DNA from: Cellulomonadaceae bacterium
GTDB taxonomy: Bacteria > Actinomycetota > Actinomycetes > Actinomycetales > Cellulomonadaceae
Length of the DNA: 15,103 bases
Reading direction: 5' to 3'
NCBI GenBank assembly: GCA_031283115.1
Contig: JAITCK010000194.1
Span: 1-15,103, forward strand
Under the pieces are notes generated by a model. That model was not told the origin of the DNA. It was given only the letters and a program-made list of their open reading frames with translations, and did no database searches. The translations under genes and the position numbers were made by a program. Positions 6,620-13,678 of the stretch are shown here, piece after piece; the first letter of the stretch is position 1; each line of letters starts with the position of its first letter.

Positions 6620-7762
6620 GTGCTTACCCAAAACACCCTGCACTGGTTGATTCCTGCCCTCCTGGTTGTCATCGTCCTTGTCGGCCTCGCCGTAGGTTTT
6701 ACCCTGCGTTCGCGCCGCAAACAGGTTTCTGACGATGCGCTGACGAGGCAACCACAGGCTGGCACCGGCTCGCCAGAACCGTCGCCCGCCACCACCCCGG
6801 TGCTTGACACTCCCGGCGCCACCCAGGACACCCCCGAACCGACCGCCCACCGCCTCATCCGCCTCCGTGACCGCTTGGCCCGATCCGGCTCACCCTTCGG
6901 CGCCCGACTCTTGGCCGTCCTGTCCCGGGACAACCTGGCCGTCGATGACTGGGACGAACTGGAAGAAACCCTGCTCCTAGCCGACCTGGGCGCAGGCCCC
7001 ACCGATGAACTCATCGACAACCTCCGCACCCAGGTTCGCATCCACGGAGTCAACGACCCAGCCCAGGTCCGTACCATGCTCCGTGACGCCCTGGTCGCCC
7101 TAGTGGACCCGACCATGGATCGCAGTCTCCGCATTCAAGGGGCTGAACCGGGCACTCCCGGCGTCGTCCTTGTTGTGGGCGTCAACGGCACCGGCAAAAC
7201 CACCACCATCGGCAAACTGGCCCGCGTACTGGTCGCCGACGGTCACAGCCTGCTGTTGGGGGCCGCCGACACCTTCCGGGCCGCCGCCGCGGACCAGCTG
7301 ACCACCTGGGGGTCACGGGTGGGCGTCCACACCGTGCGGGCCAGCAGGGACGGAGCCGACCCCGCTGCTGTTGCCTTCGACGCCGTCAAACAGGGCGCAG
7401 CCGAAAGCGTAGACGTGGTGGTCATCGACACGGCAGGCCGTCTGCAAAACAAGACGGGCCTCATGGACGAGTTGGGCAAAATCACCCGCGTCATCGAACG
7501 TGTTGCCCCCATCACGGAAGTTCTGCTGGTTATCGACGCCACCACGGGCCAAAACGGGATGCAACAGGCCAGGGTCTTCTCCCAGGTGGCTAACGTGACC
7601 GGCATCGTCCTGACCAAGTTGGACGGGACAGCCAAGGGCGGCATCGTCATCGCAGCCCAACGTGAACTTGGTGTCCCCGTCAAACTGGTGGGCTTAGGTG
7701 AAGGCCCCGACGACCTGGCCCCCTTCAACCCGGACCAGTTTGTCGACGGCATCCTCGGCTAA
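6620..7762 (+). CDS. ftsY: Signal recognition particle receptor FtsY
   Basis: SRP-type GTPase that receives ribosome-SRP complexes at the membrane and hands them to the Sec translocon. 380 residues. The N-terminus has a membrane helix (about 7-28) followed by RSRRK, as in other actinobacterial FtsY proteins, then a Pro/Thr/Asp-rich linker (about 35-75), the helical N domain, and the NG GTPase domain. GTPase motifs in order: GVNGTGKTTT from about 185, DTFRAAAADQL near 216, DTAGR near 270, TKLDG from 332, and GLGEGPDDLAPF close to the end. GTG 6620 is chosen because it precedes the membrane helix directly. There is no usable Shine-Dalgarno sequence (GGGA abuts the start), which fits leaderless translation. 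In relatives ffh often follows; here the strand switches instead. Confidence 0.95.
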   Translation: MLTQNTLHWLIPALLVVIVLVGLAVGFTLRSRRKQVSDDALTRQPQAGTGSPEPSPATTPVLDTPGATQDTPEPTAHRLIRLRDRLARSGSPFGARLLAVLSRDNLAVDDWDELEETLLLADLGAGPTDELIDNLRTQVRIHGVNDPAQVRTMLRDALVALVDPTMDRSLRIQGAEPGTPGVVLVVGVNGTGKTTTIGKLARVLVADGHSLLLGAADTFRAAAADQLTTWGSRVGVHTVRASRDGADPAAVAFDAVKQGAAESVDVVVIDTAGRLQNKTGLMDELGKITRVIERVAPITEVLLVIDATTGQNGMQQARVFSQVANVTGIVLTKLDGTAKGGIVIAAQRELGVPVKLVGLGEGPDDLAPFNPDQFVDGILG

Positions 7763-7773
7763 CCCTTCCGCCG

Positions 7774-7804
7774 GTTGGGCAGGGCTGCAGAGCAGACGCC
7801 CGAC
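7774..7804. terminator. Compound hairpin in the convergent gap
   Basis: GTTGGGC (7774-7780) pairs with GCCCGAC (7798-7804) with one G-T pair. Inside, CTGC (7785-7788) pairs with GCAG (7792-7795) around AGA. It sits between the 3' ends of ftsY and the oppositely oriented zinc-ribbon gene, where it could terminate one or both. There is no T-tract on either strand. A second small stem, GGCC-GCCC-GGCC, lies at 7837-7848. Confidence 0.4.
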
Positions 7805-7860
7805 GAAAGCAGCGGAACGGTTGTGAACTCCAGCCAGGCCGCCCGGCCACAGGGCAGATT

Positions 7861-8577
7861 TTAGGCGCAATAGTCACATTCGCCGTTGGCAGGCAACTGA
7901 GTAAAACAGCTGGGGCACACGGACGGTGGGGCAGGCTCAGGCTTGCGCGGCGCGGCTGCCGATCCACGTGGCCTCCCTGGACGCCTGGTTGTGGCCTGCG
8001 GTGCAGAACCCGTCGACGCTGCCTTGGGCGCCCGCGTCACCTGTGGTTTCGCCGTGCGGGCGGGGGCTCCGGCGACATGATGTTTGAGTCGGCTACGAAT
8101 CAGAACGTCAGGTAACTCGGGTGCGGCGTCGGCGGGCACGTTGCGGGCAAACTTGCGGTAGCAGGCCAGGCGGTGATGGGCAGCCAGCAGGTCCACGTCA
8201 TCACCCCAATCGACCAGATCATCATCGGGCATACGCAGGCTATACGACAGGCCGACAGACCCATCCGCACCGATGCAGAGGCTGGTCACGGGCGGGGCAC
8301 CCACCTTGGAGGCGATAGCGGCAACCCGGTCAAGGAGCAGGGGAATCCACTGGTCAACACTGTCACCCTCAATAATCCCGGTGGCATCCTGCACCTTCTT
8401 GGCCAACTGCTTGTGCGTGACCGTCGCCCCGTAACTGCGGGCCGTGGTCAACAGCAGGTCAACGGCTACGGAAGCCCAAGCCTCCAAGGCCTCACCGAAA
8501 GGAACCCGGGTGTTGTCGTCAATACGCCAAGCGCCCGACAGTTGTTCGACATGCAACTCGTCTCCGTTACGGCGCAT
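7861..8577 (-). CDS. Conserved actinobacterial-type protein with C-terminal zinc ribbon
   Basis: 238 residues, function unknown to me. The C-terminus ends in C-x2-C-x9-C-x2-C (Cys 221, 224, 234, 237), a zinc-ribbon pattern, preceded by a basic Pro/Ala/Lys/Arg-rich linker of about 50 residues. The N-terminal part (about 1-160) is globular and mostly helical. I recall similar proteins of unassigned function with a CPTC...CDYC end in other actinobacteria, which I cannot check here. A nucleic-acid-binding role is a reasonable guess, from the zinc ribbon and basic linker only. The ATG at 8577 is chosen because it overlaps the pgl stop by 11 bases (ATGCGCCGTAA). The same frame runs upstream to 8739, but that part lies in the well-conserved pgl gene and reads as unlikely protein. 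Last gene of the zwf operon. Confidence 0.82.
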   Translation of the reverse strand: MRRNGDELHVEQLSGAWRIDDNTRVPFGEALEAWASVAVDLLLTTARSYGATVTHKQLAKKVQDATGIIEGDSVDQWIPLLLDRVAAIASKVGAPPVTSLCIGADGSVGLSYSLRMPDDDLVDWGDDVDLLAAHHRLACYRKFARNVPADAAPELPDVLIRSRLKHHVAGAPARTAKPQVTRAPKAASTGSAPQATTRRPGRPRGSAAAPRKPEPAPPSVCPSCFTQLPANGECDYCA

Positions 8578-9322
8578 CTGCGGCCGCCGTGTCAAGAAGC
8601 CAGAGGGTGCGTTCCAGCCCGTGCACGCCAGCGGCAGGAACCTCACGCACCGGGTCGCCAGCCAGGGCGGCGGCAGCCCGTTCCGCCTTACCGGCCCCAG
8701 CAACAATGAGCCACACTTCACGGGCGGCGTTGATGGCATCGAAGGTCAAGGAAACCCGCTGGGGGGGAGGCTTGGGGGATCCGTCAACCCCCACCGTCGC
8801 CACGCCCGTCACGTCCACGCCCGCGTGGCCGGGGAACAACGACGCCACATGGCCGTCTGGCCCCATCCCTAAAATGAGAATGTCAAAGGGCAAAAAAGCC
8901 TGGCCTGGCGGAGTGTTCGCCGACATTTCGTCGGCGTAAGCGGCAGCCGAAGCATTCGGGGTGGCCAGAATGTCAGGCCCAGCCACGGCATGAATGTTGG
9001 CTTCCGGTAGACCGTGGTCAGCAACCAGCAGGTCAAGCAGGGCAGCACGGGCCTGCACCTCGTTACGGTCAGGGTGACCGGCAGGGCAGAAGCGTTCATC
9101 ACCCCACCAGATGTGCACGCCCGTCCAGTCGACCGCCCGTAACAAAGGACTCGCGGCCGCCGAAGCCAACATGGCAATCCCCATGGTGCCGCCCGTCAAC
9201 ACCGTGTGCACGGGCCGCCGTAGCGACTGATGGTCAAGCAGTCGCAGCAGCCATCGGGCACCGACAGCATCCGCCAAAGTGTCAGCGTCAGGGTGAACTA
9301 TCACCAGTTGATGCGCAATCAT
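8567..9322 (-). CDS. pgl: 6-phosphogluconolactonase
   Basis: Hydrolyses 6-phosphogluconolactone to 6-phosphogluconate, second step of the oxidative pentose phosphate pathway (cytoplasm). 251 residues, normal for the DevB/Pgl family. Motifs: LTGGTMG at 42-48 (phosphate binding), WWGDERF at 72-78 followed by DRNEVQAR, GMGPDGHVASLFPGH at 152-166, and the C-terminal segment RVSLTFDAINAAREVWLIVAG. ATG 9322 lies 50 bases after opcA. GAGG is the only ribosome-site-like element and is rather far (11 bases), so the start region is weakly supported, but the N-terminus IVHPDADTLADAV is typical. It follows zwf and opcA, catalysing the step directly after G6PDH. Confidence 0.95.
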   Translation of the reverse strand: MIAHQLVIVHPDADTLADAVGARWLLRLLDHQSLRRPVHTVLTGGTMGIAMLASAAASPLLRAVDWTGVHIWWGDERFCPAGHPDRNEVQARAALLDLLVADHGLPEANIHAVAGPDILATPNASAAAYADEMSANTPPGQAFLPFDILILGMGPDGHVASLFPGHAGVDVTGVATVGVDGSPKPPPQRVSLTFDAINAAREVWLIVAGAGKAERAAAALAGDPVREVPAAGVHGLERTLWLLDTAAADAP

Positions 9323-9372
9323 CGTCAGTAGTGCCTCGATTCAATGTCCGTGCTTCGACGGGAAAGTGGATG

Positions 9373-10335
9373 CTACTTGTGGGTGAGCAGGGGCAGACCC
9401 TGCTGCAAGGTTTCGGCGTAGACGGCGTCCGGGGTCAAGCGGCGCAACTCCTCCGCTAAGGCGTCAGACACCGACCGGATAGGTAAAGAAATACTACGGT
9501 CAGGCATACCAGGTGTGCTGATCGTCACCGTCATCCCGTCAGGCCGGTCAAACACAATATCTGCGTTACCCCCGTCCGCATCCGTGCGCCGCAAGGCCAG
9601 ATAGGACAGGGCCTTGGCCGACGGGTCATGGCGGGCATTGACCGGACAGTTGAGTTTGAGAGCCAGCCAGGCGGCCACCATGTCAATCGAGGTGTGCCCC
9701 AACTCGCCAACAACGTCAATACTGGTCACCGGAACGAAGGGGGGCGAATCTAGGGCGGCGGCAAGCAGACCCCGCCACATGGTCGCCCGCGCCCACGACA
9801 AGTCTGTGTCACCGGGCAGGTAGTTGGCGGCCAAGGAGTCCAGCATGGACTCGCTACTGGCTGCCACCGAATCGGTGATGCGGCGCTGAGCCATCCTGCC
9901 CACCCCATCGGCGGCAGGGTTCTCCGGCGCCAGCCGCGGCCACCAGGCGACAATAGGGGCATCAGGCAGCAGCAGGGGCGTGACAATGGCCGGAGCCTGG
10001 TCACGCAGGGGGCCAGAAGCCCGCAAAATGACAACCTCCGAGGCGCCCGCATCCCCGCCCACCCGAATCTCCGCATCCAAGCGCGGGAGACCGTCATCGG
10101 CGGCAAAGTCATCGTCGTCAGGAATACCTGTAGGTGTGGCGATGACAATGACCCGGCAGGGATGCTCATTTGACGCATCGTTGGTGGCCTGGACGGCCGC
10201 CTCAACATCGGCTTCAGCAGCCAAAACCACCAGGGTGAGCACCCGACCCAAAGCCACAGCGCCGCCCTCCTCACGCAAAGTGAGCAGGCGCTTGTCAACA
10301 GCCGAGGTTGTCGTATCTGGCATCGTAATAATCAT
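9373..10335 (-). CDS. opcA: Glucose-6-phosphate dehydrogenase assembly/activator protein OpcA
   Basis: OpcA promotes assembly and redox-dependent activity of glucose-6-phosphate dehydrogenase in cyanobacteria, and homologues accompany zwf in actinobacteria. 320 residues, close to family length. Recognition rests on the overall pattern (N-terminal segment with GRVLTLVVLA, HPCRVIVIA, the PIVAWWP stretch near the middle, and DLSWARATMWRGLLAAALD) and on position between zwf and pgl. The ATG at 10335 overlaps the zwf stop in the form ATGA, with GGAG six bases upstream inside zwf, so the two are translationally coupled. A second ATG four codons later is possible. The N-terminal half has an Asp-rich run (GIPDDDDFAADDG). 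Confidence 0.92.
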   Translation of the reverse strand: MIITMPDTTTSAVDKRLLTLREEGGAVALGRVLTLVVLAAEADVEAAVQATNDASNEHPCRVIVIATPTGIPDDDDFAADDGLPRLDAEIRVGGDAGASEVVILRASGPLRDQAPAIVTPLLLPDAPIVAWWPRLAPENPAADGVGRMAQRRITDSVAASSESMLDSLAANYLPGDTDLSWARATMWRGLLAAALDSPPFVPVTSIDVVGELGHTSIDMVAAWLALKLNCPVNARHDPSAKALSYLALRRTDADGGNADIVFDRPDGMTVTISTPGMPDRSISLPIRSVSDALAEELRRLTPDAVYAETLQQGLPLLTHK

Positions 10336-11912
10336 GGCCGTCTCCAGGCTCTTCCGTCACGGGCCATCATGGCGTCAGCGCAGGCAGGCCCCCAGGTGCC
10401 AGCCGGGTAGGGGTCAGGCTTGCCCAGGGTGGCCCAATGGGCGGTGATGGGGTCGAGAATCATCCACGACAACTCCACCTCTTCGCGGGTGGGGAAGAGG
10501 GGCGGGTCACCCAGCAGCACGTCCAAGATGAGACGCTCGTAGGCTTCCGGGCTGGATTCAGTAAAGGCGTGGCCGTAACCGAAATCCATGGTCACGTCCC
10601 GCACCTCCAGGGCTGCGCCCGGAACCTTGGCACCAAAGCGCATGGTTACACCTTCGTCAGGCTGAACGCGGATCACTAGGGCGTTACTGCCCAGGTCGCT
10701 GGTCATCGACGATTCGAAGGGCAGGAAGGGGGCCTTTTTGAAGACGACAGCCACCTCAGTGACCCTGCGGCCCAACCGTTTGCCGCTGCGCAGGTAGAAG
10801 GGGACACCCGCCCAGCGCCGGTTCTCGATTTCCAGCCGAATGGCCGCATAGGTTTCCGTAGTGGAATCCGGGTTGAAGCCTTCTTCTTCCAGAAAACCCA
10901 CCACACGTTCCCCACCCTGCCAGGCTTCCGTGTACTGGCCGCGGGCCGTGTGAGCGTCAAGGTCTGCGGGACGTTTGACTGCCTTGAGTACCTTGATTTT
11001 TTCGGCCCGCAACTGTTCGGCTTCAAAGTTCAGCGGCTCTTCCATAGCCACCAAGGCAAGGAGTTGCAGCAGGTGGTTTTGGATGACGTCACGGGCCGCG
11101 CCTACGCCGTCGTAGTAGCCCGCCCGCCCGCCAATACCAATGTCTTCAGCCATAGTGATTTGCACGTGATCCACGTAACTGCCATTCCACAGGGGCTCAA
11201 ACATTTGGTTGGCAAACCGTAACGCCAGCAGGTTTTGTACCGTCTCTTTGCCCAGGTAGTGGTCGATACGGAAGACTGACTCTGGGTCGAAAACCTCCGA
11301 GACCACCGCATCCAACGCCCGGGCAGATTCCAGGTCATGCCCAAAAGGCTTCTCGATGACAACGCGCCGCCAGGTTCCATCCTGCGCCTGCGACAGCCCG
11401 TGCTTGCGCAACTGCCCGATGACAGCCGGGAAGGCACTGGGCGGAATAGACAGGTAGAAGGCATGGTTGCCGCCGGTGCCGCGGCTGGAATCTAACTCGT
11501 CGACTACCGAGCGGAGGCGGTCGAAGCCTGCATCGTCGTCAAAAGACCCGGTAACAAACCGCAGGCCATCCTTGAGCTGCTGCCAGGTGGCCTCACGGAA
11601 GGGGGTGCGGGCGTGAGCGTTGATGGACTGCAACACGTGGTCGGCGAAGACGCTGTCGCTCCAGTCGCGCCTGCCATAGCCCACCAGGGCGAAACCGGGC
11701 GGAAGCAAACCGCGATTAGCCAGGTCATAGATGGCCGGAATAAGTTTTTTGCGGGCCAAGTCTCCGGTGACACCAAAAATCACCACACTGGACGGCCCCG
11801 CAATTCTAGGAAGTCGCAGGTCACGCGGGTCGCGCAGGGGATTATGGTGGGCCGAAATGGTGCTGGCCCCCGTCTCGGGTTGGGTTGCCCCGTCAGTTGC
11901 AACGAAAGTCAC
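10332..11912 (-). CDS. zwf: Glucose-6-phosphate 1-dehydrogenase
   Basis: Oxidises glucose 6-phosphate to 6-phosphogluconolactone with reduction of NADP+ (or NAD+), the entry step of the oxidative pentose phosphate pathway. 526 residues. Rossmann motif GVTGDLARKK at 47-56, EKPFG at 187-191, substrate/catalytic motif RIDHYLGKE at 215-223, and His280 in QNHLLQLLALVAM as the expected general base. The C-terminal beta+alpha domain is complete, ending around PYPAGTWGP. The start is GTG at 11912: a TAGGCT box ends 6 bases upstream and there is no Shine-Dalgarno sequence, so the mRNA is probably leaderless. The first 35 residues are a non-conserved extension. First gene of the zwf-opcA-pgl-zinc-ribbon operon. 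In the usual actinobacterial order tal lies between tkt and zwf; here a surface protein gene does. Confidence 0.97.
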   Translation of the reverse strand: MTFVATDGATQPETGASTISAHHNPLRDPRDLRLPRIAGPSSVVIFGVTGDLARKKLIPAIYDLANRGLLPPGFALVGYGRRDWSDSVFADHVLQSINAHARTPFREATWQQLKDGLRFVTGSFDDDAGFDRLRSVVDELDSSRGTGGNHAFYLSIPPSAFPAVIGQLRKHGLSQAQDGTWRRVVIEKPFGHDLESARALDAVVSEVFDPESVFRIDHYLGKETVQNLLALRFANQMFEPLWNGSYVDHVQITMAEDIGIGGRAGYYDGVGAARDVIQNHLLQLLALVAMEEPLNFEAEQLRAEKIKVLKAVKRPADLDAHTARGQYTEAWQGGERVVGFLEEEGFNPDSTTETYAAIRLEIENRRWAGVPFYLRSGKRLGRRVTEVAVVFKKAPFLPFESSMTSDLGSNALVIRVQPDEGVTMRFGAKVPGAALEVRDVTMDFGYGHAFTESSPEAYERLILDVLLGDPPLFPTREEVELSWMILDPITAHWATLGKPDPYPAGTWGPACADAMMARDGRAWRRP

Positions 11913-11918
11913 GGGAAC

Positions 11919-11924
11919 AGCCTA
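11919..11924 (-). promoter_or_regulatory. Candidate -10 box for leaderless zwf operon mRNA
   Basis: On the - strand, TAGGCT-N6-GTG (overlapping TATAGG at 11921-11926) has the typical leaderless layout, and no Shine-Dalgarno sequence precedes the GTG. The -35 region (TCACCG, 17 bases upstream) is weak. It gives the zwf operon its own promoter in the 86-base gap after the surface protein gene. Confidence 0.5.
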
Positions 11925-11998
11925 TACGTGTGGGCGGGAGACGGTGACTGCGGTCGCTCAGCCGCCTACCCGGCCTGGGTGGTGGGGGTGCGGCGGGT

Positions 11999-13486
11999 TT
12001 ATTTGTCGACAGGTTGCAGCACCACGGTGTCATCGCCGCGACGGTGCCGGTTGATGACAAGCCAGCCGCCAGCCGACGCCAGCAGGGCAGCAGCCACCAC
12101 AGGCCAGGGTTCGATGATGCCTGTCCCGGTCAGCGAACCGGCTGGCTCCTGCGTGGGCTGAGCGTAGCGGTGGGCGGCAGAGGCCGGGGCAGCGGACTGG
12201 ATGGTCACGCCAGGCGTATCCGATGAGTCTGATTGAGCCGAACCGTTGGGCGGACTGGCCGCCTGGCCGTTCGATGTTCCGGTTGCTGCGCCGGTTGACG
12301 GGGCAGGGGATGCCGTCTGCCCTGGCCCTGCTGGCGGGTTGGCCGGGCCTTGCGTTGGCCCAGCCGATGCTGCTGGTGTGGGGGCAACTTGTCCGCCGCC
12401 CAGCGAAATGGTGGATGTGGGGGTTGGCGTCGGCTCGTCAGGGTCAGGGGTTGGGGGAACTGTGGGGGCCGGTGAGGTAGAAGGAGGCGACGGATCGGCA
12501 ACGGTGATCGTTGTTGTGACGGGTTGGTCGTTGGAATCGGCGGCAAGAATCGTGTACGTGCCGGGGGGGATATCTTGCGGCAAGGTGACTGAGCCGGTGA
12601 AGGCGCCGTTGCTGTCGGCTGTTGCAGTGCTAGGGCCAGCCACCGTTTTGCCGGACGAATCCGTGACAGTGAAGGTGGTTGTTGCCCCAGGGATCATGCC
12701 CGCGCCCGTGAGGTTGATGGTGGCGCCAGGATCTACCGTGGACGCCCCGGCTGCCAGCAACTGGCTGAGAGCGGCTTTCCCGACGGACGGGTTAGCGAAT
12801 ATGGCAGGCAACTGTGACGGGTCGGTGTAGTAGACGTCCGCGTAAGAACCGGAACCGTCAGCGACCTCCAACATGCCCTGGGGGGGCGGTTGGTCTTGGG
12901 GGGCTTGGACACCGTTGGCGTCGGCGCAATCTGACACAAAACCGATAGTGGGCGGGATGAAATCTATTCCTTGAACACTGCCGGAACTGTAAGGCCACAC
13001 GGTACGCACGATGACGGTCAGGGGAGTGTTCTTCGTCAGCGTGAAATCGGGGGTACCCAAGGCGCCGTTTGCGCCGTCGGACACGTTGTCAAAGACCAGG
13101 TTTTGCGGGGCGCTGATACCAATGTTGGCGGGACCCACCGTGTCTGGTTTGAGGGTGACCCAGGTGGTACCGCCGTCGGTGCTGACCTGCGTCGCTAAAC
13201 CGTCGTTGAGGAAGGGCTGGTCGCTGGCCGGGAAGGTGGCCGTCAGGTTGACTCCCGCCGTGGCGCAGGCGGTAGTCAACACCGTGGCGGGAGCGTACAC
13301 GGTGTCGCCGGGAATGAGCCCGGAAGCCGGGGCAGCGTAGGCGGGGCTGGCGAACGACGCGAAAGCCACTCCTAGAGACAAGACTCCGCAGGTGCCAAAA
13401 AACAGGCGCTTTTGGCGGCCAGTGTGTAAAAACACGTGACTGCGCATTGCGTGAACGCCGTGGAAATCGGCTGCGTGCGCCCCCAT
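11999..13486 (-). CDS. Secreted, C-terminally anchored surface protein with Pro/Thr-rich stalk
   Basis: Not a recognised family. 495 residues. N-terminal export signal with an extended basic n-region, hydrophobic core about 29-47, and likely cleavage after AYA (residue 51). ATG 13486 is preceded by a strong GGGAGG (13492-13497), which supports it over the in-frame ATG 13447 that would give a more usual signal length. Residues 52-215 form an extracellular domain with only two cysteines (74 and 187), a possible disulfide. Residues about 250-330 look like a beta-sandwich Ig-like repeat ending in PPGTYTILAAD...TTITV. Residues 331-450 are a Pro/Thr/Ser/Ala-rich stalk. The end is LTGTG (452-456), a hydrophobic helix (about 461-478), RHRR and a 12-residue tail. 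That order matches a sortase signal, but with Thr instead of Pro. It may be wall-linked or just membrane-anchored. Possible roles (adhesion, wall interaction) are guesses. Confidence 0.85.
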   Translation of the reverse strand: MGAHAADFHGVHAMRSHVFLHTGRQKRLFFGTCGVLSLGVAFASFASPAYAAPASGLIPGDTVYAPATVLTTACATAGVNLTATFPASDQPFLNDGLATQVSTDGGTTWVTLKPDTVGPANIGISAPQNLVFDNVSDGANGALGTPDFTLTKNTPLTVIVRTVWPYSSGSVQGIDFIPPTIGFVSDCADANGVQAPQDQPPPQGMLEVADGSGSYADVYYTDPSQLPAIFANPSVGKAALSQLLAAGASTVDPGATINLTGAGMIPGATTTFTVTDSSGKTVAGPSTATADSNGAFTGSVTLPQDIPPGTYTILAADSNDQPVTTTITVADPSPPSTSPAPTVPPTPDPDEPTPTPTSTISLGGGQVAPTPAASAGPTQGPANPPAGPGQTASPAPSTGAATGTSNGQAASPPNGSAQSDSSDTPGVTIQSAAPASAAHRYAQPTQEPAGSLTGTGIIEPWPVVAAALLASAGGWLVINRHRRGDDTVVLQPVDK

Positions 13487-13491
13487 TGGTG

Positions 13492-13497
13492 CCTCCC
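13492..13497 (-). promoter_or_regulatory. Ribosome binding site of the surface protein gene
   Basis: GGGAGG on the - strand, 5 bases before ATG 13486. It decides the start codon. Its first base is also the edge of the 10-bp inverted repeat described at 13497-13602. Confidence 0.7.
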
Positions 13498-13602
13498 AAG
13501 CCAGGTCAGAACAAAAGACTTACCTCCATTGAACACCGGAAACAGCAAAAAATCTTGATGATGTACCTCACTTCTGCTGTCAACTTGGTCACACCTGGCT
13601 TG
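13497..13602. repeat. 10-bp inverted repeat bracketing the leader of the surface protein gene
   Basis: CAAGCCAGGT at 13497-13506 and its exact reverse complement ACCTGGCTTG at 13593-13602, 86 bases apart. One arm touches the ribosome binding site, the other lies 9 bases upstream of the TTGACA -35 hexamer. It could be a pair of protein-binding sites, or an RNA stem if transcription begins upstream of 13602. Confidence 0.45.
13555..13583 (-). promoter_or_regulatory. Promoter of the surface protein gene
   Basis: A perfect TTGACA (13578-13583 on the - strand) is followed, 17 bases on, by CATCAA (13555-13560), with an alternative CAAGAT at 13552-13557. The -10 is weak, so activation or a different -10 is possible. 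The leader would be about 60 bases and AT-richer than the surroundings. Confidence 0.45.
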
Positions 13603-13615
13603 CAGTTACCCGCAG

Positions 13616-13652
13616 AAAAGGGCCGCCCCTCCGGTGTGGAGAAGGGCGGCCC
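13616..13652 (-). terminator. Strong intrinsic terminator of tkt
   Basis: GGGCCGCCC and GGGCGGCCC (arms 13620-13628 and 13644-13652) form a perfect 9-bp stem, prolonged inside by CTCC/GGAG past a 2-base bulge. On the - strand the stem is followed by TTTT (13616-13619). It lies 26 bases after the tkt stop. This is the clearest Rho-independent terminator in the window. Confidence 0.9.
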
Positions 13653-13678
13653 TCTACTGTCGTGCTAGAGAATCACCA

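Noticed and set aside
6535..6732. Small + strand frame before ftsY
   Set aside because: It overlaps the ftsY start in another frame and encodes no recognisable segment.
8173..8709. + strand open frame (178 codons) over the zinc-ribbon gene, and 8444-8872 over its boundary with pgl
   Set aside because: The - strand frame has a four-cysteine motif and couples to pgl; the + strand frames overlap the conserved pgl and show no recognisable features.
8578..8739. Upstream extension of the zinc-ribbon protein to 8739
   Set aside because: This segment lies within pgl and translates to a Pro/Arg/Leu-rich stretch without features; ATG 8577 gives a natural overlap.
11913..11998. Terminator between the surface protein gene and zwf
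   Set aside because: Only weak stems (CCGCC/GGCGG far apart, ACCC/GGGT) and no T-tract could be found; not enough to call.
13447..13486. Alternative start ATG 13447 of the surface protein
   Set aside because: It would give a more usual signal peptide, but only ATG 13486 has a strong ribosome site at the right distance.
13506..13529. Possible 7-codon upstream reading frame (ATG GAG GTA ... TGA on the - strand) in the leader of the surface protein gene
   Set aside because: The ATG has no ribosome site ahead of it and short frames like this are common by chance.
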